Assembly: GCF_050947875.1 (NCBI RefSeq) | Contig: NW_027460346.1 | Coordinates: forward strand, 2,794,000-2,857,999 | Reading direction: 5' to 3' | Source: Dermacentor variabilis | Taxonomy: Eukaryota > Arthropoda > Arachnida > Ixodida > Ixodidae | Length of the DNA: 64,000 nt | Shown here: one piece after another, positions 57,187-64,000 of the stretch | Numbering within the stretch: the first letter of the stretch is position 1 | How the letters are laid out: every line of letters begins with the position of its first letter | Program-made: the position numbers and the translations under genes | Notes under the pieces: generated by a model | Told to the model about the DNA's origin: nothing | Database searches by the model: none | Seen by the model: the letters and a program-made list of their open reading frames with translations, nothing else

Positions 57187-58039
57187 GCATGCCGTTTCCA
57201 CCAGAAAGCTCGCCGTCGTGTATAGCATTCGGCGCCAGCGTTTTCCGTTAAACATTACGGTTACATGAGCTGCAGTTGGCGGGGAGCGTGAAAAGCAGTC
57301 AGGATCTCTGAATGCTATCGAGTTCCACTCTTAAAGGCGAAGCTTAACATTCTCTCAATTTTTTGCAGGGTATTTATTTTTCAGAAATAGTAGAAACGTG
57401 CCGTACCGTACCTTGAACATAAGTTTGTGCAGTTTCCCAGCAACCGCTGTCGTGTCTATTGTAGTAACGTTTCGCTGTGTTCTCGTGTTACCTTTTTCCT
57501 ACCCTCTTCACTCCCCCCCTTTGTATGCGAACAGCGAGCGGAGAGTGGATAGGCAGTTATTCACTCGTTTCGCGACTGCGTCAGTTCTACCGATTCTCTG
57601 GTTCCTCTCCCCCTCCTCTCTACCATTCTATCTAGCTACCCTCTGGAGTTTCGAGTTAGTGGGAAGGTAAGCACTGCAGTTTCTGCAATGCTTTTGCGGA
57701 GGGCCACCTGTAATTACACCTGTAAAGAGGCTAATGTGGCGACGTCCAGGGAGCTCCAGAGGGCATTGTACGCACTCGACGTGGTGCAAAGGTCCAAACG
57801 AGTTTTTCGCATCTCCTTTCTTCTCTGTCGCGCTCCTTCTATGCTCTGAACCACCCCCGACGCGGCGTGCCAGAAAGTCACAGCAGCAGCAGCAGCGGCG
57901 GCAACGGGAAAGTCGAAGGAAAAGGCAATGAAAGCAATCTGTATAACGCAACGAAATAAGGACACAAGAAGAAACGAAGACAAGCGCTTTAAAACATTTA
58001 AAACATTTTAAAGTGTCGCTTTCAAGTTACCCCCTAATG
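57187..58039. other. No recognisable gene
   Basis: Frames of 65-107 codons lie on both strands around 57628-57983, driven partly by a CAGCAG run at 57880-57896. No domain is recognised. Confidence 0.35.
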
Positions 58040-58840
58040 GTAGCGCCCGACATGGCCTCCGAGAACACACGTCCCGCTGTATTCAAAGGGGGTGGATATC
58101 CATCTGCTTTGCTGCCCCAGCTTTCTCGTGCCATTTGTGAACCCTACGTGTGGAACGCAGGGGCAGCATAATCGAGGAAGCGTGAAACTTCTGCAACAGA
58201 TTGCACACTTGTAGGCCTTACAACACACGATGGCCTGATGAGCACCAGCTTCAGTTCTATAACTTATACCCTCTATGTCATTGCGAGCTCAATCAAACGC
58301 GGTGTTTCCTGCTCGGATGGACAAACGTGCTGCTGATCTACACCTCTTTCAACGCCGTGTGTGAGGCTAAATTTACCTCCGATTGCATCACGCGTGGCGC
58401 GAAAATGACACCATCTGTACACGAGACACCGGAATGATCGAGTAATGCCTTCTTTCCTGTACACAAAAATACCAAAGTGAAGTGCATGGCACCCATTCAC
58501 GCATTAGAAAGTTTAAACGATTCGCTTATTAAACATCTAGTGGGGGTCCTACGGTCTAACCTTGCAATTCTGCACGCTCTTTATTCGTAATGGTGCCGCC
58601 GTACTCGAGTGCGCACGAATTGATGTCTCTCTATCTTGCTTCCCGGGCCTCCTCACGCTATTTCTGGACCCCGCGTATCGGGCGCAGGGGCACCATAACC
58701 AACCAAGCGGGGATCTTTTGCAGAAAATTGCGCACCTGTAGGCCTTAATACTCCGATGAGCACAAGTTTCAGTTCGATGCATTGAATGTTATATGGCTGA
58801 GTGAGCTCTCCCAAACGAAACCACTCCCTATCGGACTGCC
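58040..58840. repeat. Diverged direct duplication, offset about 527 bp
   Basis: The block TTGTAGGCCTTA..GATGAGCACCAGCTTCAGTTC at 58208-58256 recurs as CTGTAGGCCTTA..GATGAGCACAAGTTTCAGTTC at 58735-58776. Flanking blocks (CGCAGGGGCA.CATAA.C, GCGGTGTTTCC, CGGACTGCC) keep the same order, so about 250-290 bases are duplicated (58040-58330 and 58590-58840). Nature unknown. Confidence 0.5.
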
Positions 58841-59233
58841 GAGCTAAGCCTCTCTGAACGCTGTTGCGGCGCTATATGTTATGTCGAACCCGGCTTCATA
58901 TGGTAGCGTCGCGGAGGCTTCGGGTTGGTCATATCCCAGTTTAGCTTTCCTCAGCATTATTGCTTTGGACGCCTTCGCGTCTACCTGCTCGGACTGCCGG
59001 TCGGTTAGCAGCTCAGACCTCATGCTCCGGAGCTGTCCCTCATTACGGGAACCAGATCAAGTCACCGAGGAGTAGTAGAGCTTTGCCATCAAGAGTTCTG
59101 AGCTTCTTCCACAACTCCGGGCTGTCCAAGAGCCCACGATGCGGCGGTGAGGCTAGGCCTCCCCGTCCCCACGTGGGAGCGGCCCGCGGTGCTGGTCTAA
59201 GTGCAGCGCTTCTCAGGACCTCATTAACGTTCT
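58841..59233. other. No recognisable gene
   Basis: GC-rich sequence leading into the TGTC repeat. The open frame through it becomes a VCLS repeat and is not a gene. Confidence 0.35.
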
Positions 59234-59377
<144 letters not shown>

Positions 59378-59872
59378 AAACCAACAGGTTTACTGGCACT
59401 TGTACAAAAGTTATTTACATCGTTGAATAGGTAAAACAGAAAAAGGTCACGTGTTTAGCAACGGGCGTCTAGATGAGCCTCGGTTCCATGGCGCAGAACA
59501 GCTTTTATTCTCTCCGGACCGTCATTATAACACCTCAGATCAAACCCCCCCTCCTGTCGGTAGCCATCACCCACAGGTCAAACCTACCAGCACGACAGCC
59601 AATCAAGAAGCACAAACAACACCGTCATAGACGGAATATCGGACCGGCGGCACCACAAGAAAAGTTGGAGGGAGGGTCTGGCCGTGGGAATGGGAGAGGA
59701 GATCTGTCACTCGCAACTGGTCTTCTCTGTTTCTCAGTATACATGGGTTGCATGAACGTCACATCCGCAAGCCAGGAAACCGGAAACCGCCATGTTTAAG
59801 AACACTTGCTGCAGAGATCGTGCTGGGTCGTGTACTCTGCAGTAGTAGAAGGCCGACAATTCTGGCTTCACG
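59378..59872. other. Upstream region of the THAP-DDE gene
   Basis: Begins with the small palindrome GTAAACCAACAGGTTTAC. No ORF with a domain is found. It should hold the promoter and left end of the DNA transposon, but neither a TATA motif nor a terminal repeat can be fixed. Confidence 0.3.
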
Positions 59873-61859
59873 ATGACAATTTGTGCCATTTTTGGCTGCA
59901 CAACGAGACGTGATTCTTCTGCTACCAAAGACAAGGCACAGCCACACATCGGACTGTTTAGTCTGCCCGCGGTTATTAAGAACCAATGTAAACGAGCAAG
60001 GCTCTTGTCTGAGCAGCGCCGGAGCGTTTGGCTGGCCAGGATAAATAGAAAGGATTTGTTTGCGGTCTTCACTTAGTCAAAGGTAAAGGAATTTTCAGAT
60101 TACGCCGTTTATAACACTAACTCACCTGGCCGCTTCTCTTTCCTGCTGCCGAGATTGTTTGTTTACCCGCGGCGTTCAGACGAGCGTTTTCTGAAAGCGC
60201 TAGTCAAAGCGCTGTAGATTGCTAACTGTGCGCTGGCTTTGTGCTGTGTGGCTGAGCTTCGTCACAAGTAGGATCGTTTTCAGATTACGCCGTTTTATAG
60301 CTAACACGCCTGGCCGCTTCTCTTTCCTGCTACCGGTTGTGTACACGCGGCGTTCAGACGAGCTTTTTCTAAAAGCGCTCGTCAAAGCTCTGTAGATTGC
60401 CAACTGTGCGCTTTACATTGCAATTAATGCACAGTACATGTGCAGGTAACGCATTTGCATATGTGCTCTTTCAAAGGAAAGCCTGCCAATTTGATGGATG
60501 ATGGAAATCCGGACTAGGCACCGAGTCTGCGGCTAGGCCACGGCCGTTATGACCGTATTACTGTGGTTGCATCCGCGCGTTACATGCGGTGTGAACGGCG
60601 ACAGCAGAATAGGCCACATGCTGCTGCAGTGTACAAGCAGTCCATGAGGCCTGTAACACCCCCTGAGCACGCCACAGGCTCGGAACAAGAACCTGATGAG
60701 CCCACTCCCATGGGCCCCATTCTGGAATCTACTACAACGACAGCTTCGTGTGCATACAATTCCCAAGTTTGTTAGTCTAAAGGCTTCTCAATTTTATTAT
60801 GTCCTGAGTTTCACACTGACAGACAAGTCTGCTGATCTGTTTCTTTTTCCAGAGGCAGAAGTCCTAACTGAGCTCACGTGCAGAGACCTCCAATTGCCAG
60901 AGGAAGATTACGGCAAACTATCCTTTGAGCTGGCCACGGTGAAAAAGCAAAAAGAGGAAATGGAAATGGTGGAAGCGTCCTTGCGTGAAGACCCCAACAA
61001 AGTGTCATTCTACACAGGTCTTCCAAATTTTGTAGTTCTAATGGCTGTGTTCAATCTCCTAGAGACGTTTGTTAAGCACACACCTCAAAACGCAATGGGA
61101 AGTTTCAAGAATTTTTAGTGTTTGTAATGAAGCTGAAGTTAAACCTGCCATACCAGGACCTCGCTTACCGCTTTAACATATCAGAATCAATCGTATGTCG
61201 GTTATTTGACATGTTGCATTTTGCAGACTGAAGCCTCTCATGTCATGACCCTCAAGGCATGCAATAAGGAGGACAATGCATCAAGCCTTTTTTGACTCAT
61301 TCGGAGAGAAGGTAGCGGTCATAGTCGACTGCTTAGAGATCAAGCTTGAACGACCGTCATCCCTGCAACCGAGATGTCAGACTTGGTCCCAGTACAAATC
61401 TAGCAATACAGCCAAGTACGTCATAGGAATATATCCTCAGGGAGCGATCACCTTTATTTACGATGGTTGGGGAGGGAGGACCCCTGACAAACATATTACT
61501 GAACACTGCGGCATTCTTGAACATTTATCTCATGGTGATGTGGTACTGGCCGACAGAGGCTTTGATATTGCTGACAGTGTAGGTTTGTACTGTGGAAAGC
61601 TCTACATACCTGCATTCACCAAAGGCAAAATACGATTGTCAGCAGTGGATGTCGAGGCAACGAGAAATCTTGCAAATGTCAGAATTCACGTTGAGAGGGT
61701 GATCGGCTTGGTTCGTAACAAGTATGTCATAATGAAATCCGTTCTGTCACTAGAGTATGCGACCAGTTCATACCTCTAGATAAAATCGTCAACGTTTGCT
61801 GTGCACTGACAAATTTCTGTCAATCCGTTGCTCCTGCAAATCCAGAGCCATGTAGCTAA
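59873..61859 (+). pseudogene. ISL2EU/Harbinger-like THAP + DDE transposase, decayed
   Basis: A cut-and-paste transposase in exons. Exon 1 from the ATG at 59873 is a THAP finger start (CAIFGCTTRRDSSATKDKAQ, then HIGLFSLPAVIK and RRSVWLARINRKDL) with a TAG at 60074-60076 just before a GTAAAG donor. Exon 2 (about 60450-60766) completes it with GKPANLMDDGNPD, a TAG at 60515-60517 where Trp is expected, and APSLRLGHGRYDRI. Exon 3 follows the acceptor TTTCTTTTTCCAG at 60840-60852: a charged helix, then VSFYTGLPNFVVLMAVFNLL and the helix-turn-helix [19 protein letters not shown]. The DDE core (61276-61779) reads VIVDCLEIKLERPSSLQ, HGDVVLADRGFDIADS and NVRIHVERVIGLV, with the triad D18, D93, E140 of this segment (46 residues between the last two). 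Frameshifts near 61113 and 61740 and a TGA at 61229-61231 break it; the C-terminus KIVNVCCALTNFCQSVAP ends at 61859. Confidence 0.8.
60096..60417. repeat. Tandem duplication in the transposase intron
   Basis: A unit starting CAGATTACGCCGTTT at 60096 is repeated from 60281 (offset 185 bp) and shares CCTGGCCGCTTCTCTTTCCT, CGCGGCGTTCAGACGAGC and GCTCTGTAGATTGC-type blocks. It lies wholly between the inferred exon 1 donor and exon 2 acceptor. Confidence 0.8.
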
Positions 61860-61869
61860 GCTTGCCGAG

Positions 61870-62695
61870 TATGCACGATATTTGGAAAAGGCTATTCTTG
61901 CGTATACTGTGCAAAATATGTTTACTTGTAACAAATTTCTTACCTGTAATTTTTTTACTGCACTCAGCATAGAGGCTGCCATTTCTCTCTTAGCAGGAGA
62001 ACAAAAAATTCCAAACATGTCACACTGCTTGATTTTAGAAGACTCTTTCAAAAATTATTTTCTGGTTCGTACCATCGATGACAGGAATAAATTACCAAAA
62101 GAGATTGTTCAGTGTTCCGACCTAAAAAGTTTTGAAAACGCCCTTGCGTAATACTTGTGACTGTTTTGAATTTGTATGTTTGTGACCCGCATAACATGTA
62201 ATTTGGTCCTAATATTTCTTGCAATCGATTGTTTGGTGTTTGCACCTGTCCGGGAGCACTATATTGATTCTAGTTGCTTTGCTTGAAAAATTATTTGTAT
62301 TCTTACTGATGCGATGATACGTTGATGTATCGGATCTTACTTCTGGTTAAAGTATGACTTTATTTGTGAATGGTATCAAGGAAACCAATTTTATTCAAAT
62401 TTTTTGTTATACTTTTTTAACCTAAATTCTATGACCTGAATTATCAAATGTCTGATTTTACGCTATTTGTTTGTTTGTGGGGGTTTAACGTCCCAAAGCG
62501 ACTCAGGAATATGAGAGACGCCATAGTGGAGGGCTCTGGAAATTTCGAGCACCTGGGGTTCTTTAACGTGCACTGACAGTGTACAGCACACGAGCCTCTA
62601 ACATTTCACCTTGTATTTCTATATTATGTTGCTCTGTAATCGCAACTCCTGTCTTGGCAATGCTGACAGCATGAATAAACAAATAACACTCATTC
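61870..62695 (+). mobile_element. 3' end of a CR1/L2-like LINE, interrupted by a SINE
   Basis: A plus-strand frame ending at 62151 closes with FLVRTIDDRNKLPKEIVQCS and DLKSFENALA, the typical last residues of CR1/L2 polymerases. The 3' untranslated region continues past SINE copy 6 and ends with GGCAATGCTGACAGCATGAA followed by TAAACAAATAA. Where the LINE starts relative to the transposase stop at 61859 is not clear. Confidence 0.6.
62468..62612 (-). mobile_element. Ruka-like SINE, copy 6, head missing
   Basis: Contains the body blocks AAAGAACCCCAGGTGCTCGA and CGTTAAACCCCCACAAAC on the minus strand but stops at GGTGAAATGTTAGAGG, before the tRNA-like head. It is a variant subfamily (GGGACGTTAAACCCC end) and is 5'-truncated. 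It lies in the 3' untranslated region of the LINE above. Confidence 0.65.
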
Positions 62696-62699
62696 AGCA

Positions 62700-62770
62700 C
62701 TAAGGAACAAGCACACAAAAGAAACATACCACAGGACGGGCGCTAACTATCCACTGTTTATTGCTGGCAG
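62700..62770 (-). repeat. Penelope-like 3'-terminal motif
   Basis: The minus strand reads CAATAAACAGTGGATAGTTA, then GCGCCCGTCCTGTGGTATG and TTTCTTTTG, the same ordered motif as at 31165-31225 and in both arms of the palindrome at 17133-17226. Only the terminus is present. Confidence 0.5.
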
Positions 62771-62859
62771 TGTGATATACTGATTGAAGCTAACTTTCTC
62801 TTCATACCGCACTGACAAAGCAGTCTTGCCTAGTGAGCTCTGAAATCTGCATCACATCA

Positions 62860-63200
62860 CAACAAAGGCAAATGTAATTGAAACCACCGTTGCAACTTGA
62901 AGGGGAAAGTCCATGGACATTGAGAGTTACAGTTGTCTTCCAATCCTTCTGTCGTTCGCCTAGCTTGTACTTGGGCATAGCATAGTTTGATTGGTCCCCA
63001 CATGTGTGACGGATGAGTATGACCTTCTGTTTCGGTGTGTGTTCCAAAAGACATTGCACAGCAGATCACAAGACACCATCTCGGGGTGCATAGCGCCACT
63101 CGAGGAGAGCATTGTAGCAGTCACTGGTTACGTGGCCAAACTTCTTTAGAAGTTTCTTCCTTTTCCACATGTGATCTTTGCCATACCATTTGTATGTATG
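62860..63200 (-). pseudogene. Ty3/gypsy-type integrase C-terminal fragment
   Basis: In two frames the minus strand reads KLLKKFGHVTSDCYNALLEW, RYAPRDG, then after a TGA SAVQCLLEHTPKQK and a weak DQSN..PK..ERQK segment. The ALLEWR.(T)P..G...S..Q.L(M)GR pattern is the end of the integrase core in gypsy-type LTR retrotransposons. No LTR, primer-binding site or upstream pol domains are visible, so this is a stray fragment lying between the two genes of the DNA transposon. Confidence 0.55.
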
Positions 63201-63343
63201 TGATGAGAGCTTGTCACCATGCAATAAATCCCTCATCAGCTACAAGTCTGATTTGAAGTATCTTCTGCAATTGCTGACACACAGCAACTCATGGTAACAG
63301 GTTAATGAAAGCTTGCAATGGGGCTTGTGTTCCAGGGACTCTG

Positions 63344-64000
63344 CTAAGCTTTCTTCAGTTGAGCACAATCTGCGCAATACCAGTGATTCTGCTTTGGTGC
63401 CCGCTTCATTCCAATGCAAGTGTAGTGGAACCATGTGTATGGGCAGTGTTCCCCATCACATGCCACCATTCTTCCTGTTTCTGGGCCTCGACAGTAACAT
63501 TACACAGATCTTTGAGCACTAATGCCAGCCTTTGGTGTATTTTTTCGGGTGAAATATTGTGAAAACATTTCAGGTAGCACAACATGTGTGAAAAACCGTG
63601 TTGCCAATTCCAGAATTCCTCGAAAGAATGCACAATCTTTCATTATTCTTTCAATGTGTACAGAGGTTGGCGTCCAAACGGCAAAGTCACAGTATTTCAC
63701 CGCACACATCGCCATCTGTGTTTGTACTTGGTAGAAATACTCATGCGTCCTCTTTAAGCGAGGTCCTTCTGGACTAGCCTCCAGACAGAAATCTTTGTTG
63801 TTCAATGCTGCTTCTAGTCCTTGTACTATAGTGAATAAGGGCATTTTACTTCAATAATGCCTTCACCGCAGCATAGACAGCTGACAATAGCATCTGGGGA
63901 TGCTGCAAGGTGGGGATATTTGGCAATTAAACACCTGCCCTTCTCAGTGTCACATTGTTGTGGCATTGCACTGCATTTGCTTGGTACGTGGAGAGGGCAG
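63344..64000 (-). pseudogene. YqaJ-type nuclease with C-terminal PHD finger, open at right edge
   Basis: Read leftward from the window edge. [20 protein letters not shown] supplies the catalytic Asp and [12 protein letters not shown] the E.K motif (63852-63844) of YqaJ/lambda-exonuclease-like nucleases. A one-base shift near 63838 leads into the frame 63844-63500, with ALNNKDFCLEASPEGPRLKR, THEYFYQVQTQMAMC and KYCDFAVWTPTSVHIERI. A TAA at 63502-63500 interrupts, but the same frame continues with a PHD finger: CYCRGPETGRMVACDGEHC, WFHYTCIGMKRAP, HWYCADCAQLKKA, then TAG at 63346-63344. The Cys/His order fits C4HC3. Such YqaJ-PHD proteins are, as I recall, the second gene of ISL2EU transposons. 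The N-terminus lies outside the window. Confidence 0.75.

Noticed and set aside
56942..57255. Minus-strand open frames with long WMDG repeats
   Set aside because: They are translations of the (ATCC)n microsatellite and change meaning in every frame.
63344..64000. Virus-derived recombinase
   Set aside because: The YqaJ name comes from phage relatives, but fusion to a PHD finger and the adjoining THAP-DDE gene fit a eukaryotic DNA transposon.

Overview
The window looks like gene-poor, transposon-packed nuclear DNA of an ixodid tick or close relative. The evidence is internal: no prokaryotic operons or ribosome-binding sites, intron-like splice sites, many microsatellites, several non-LTR retrotransposon lineages, and six copies of a tRNA-headed SINE that resembles the tick SINE known as Ruka. 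The organism call rests on recognising these families by eye. I found no convincing single-copy host gene; almost everything recognisable is a mobile element in some stage of decay.

Layout. 1-3.6 kb: minus-strand I/jockey-type LINE (ORF1 and endonuclease-RT ORF2) running off the left edge. 5.8-7.2 kb: tRNA-like SINE, 3' end of a CR1/L2-like LINE, diverged tandem repeat. 10.8-14.2 kb: near full-length RTE LINE (copy A) with a pol III A/B-box head, then a SINE. 15.4-22 kb: a three-member repeat family (copy 1), a 42-bp-arm palindrome, SINE, LINE tails and microsatellites. 23.6-29.6 kb: RTE copy B (+) interrupted by RTE copy C (-), with a visible target-site duplication. 29.7-31.9 kb: a roughly 250-bp satellite array interrupted by a 747-bp head-to-head Penelope-like palindrome. 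32.3-36.1 kb: GT repeat, another head-to-head palindrome, an L1/Tx1-like RT fragment. 36.4-37.3 kb: RTE copy D. 37.3-39.6 kb: remnants of a P-element-type THAP transposase between inverted flanks. 41.8-46.0 kb: family copy 2 and RTE copy E, the best preserved RTE. 47.9-48.95 kb: the endonuclease-bearing member of the three-copy family. 51.0-57.2 kb: a LINE whose ORF1 carries an SGNH-esterase-like domain, split by a CR1/L2-like LINE and ending in an (ATCC)n tract. 59.9-64.0 kb: a THAP + DDE transposase (+) facing a YqaJ-type nuclease with a PHD finger (-), the arrangement expected of an ISL2EU/Harbinger-like DNA transposon, with a LINE tail, a SINE and a gypsy integrase fragment lying between them.

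How the parts work together. The LINEs would supply target-primed reverse transcription for themselves and probably for the SINEs. The ISL2EU-like pair would combine a DNA-binding cut-and-paste transposase with an accessory nuclease/chromatin reader. Nearly all ORFs carry stops or frameshifts, so the region is mainly a graveyard. RTE copy E (one stop plus an 11-bp deletion) and the CR1/L2 ORF (393 open codons) are the freshest. The points most worth checking are the convergent THAP-DDE / YqaJ-PHD cassette, the repeated head-to-head retroelement palindromes (one with hammerhead-like cores), the tRNA-like head on the RTE family, and the THAP element with long inverted flanks.
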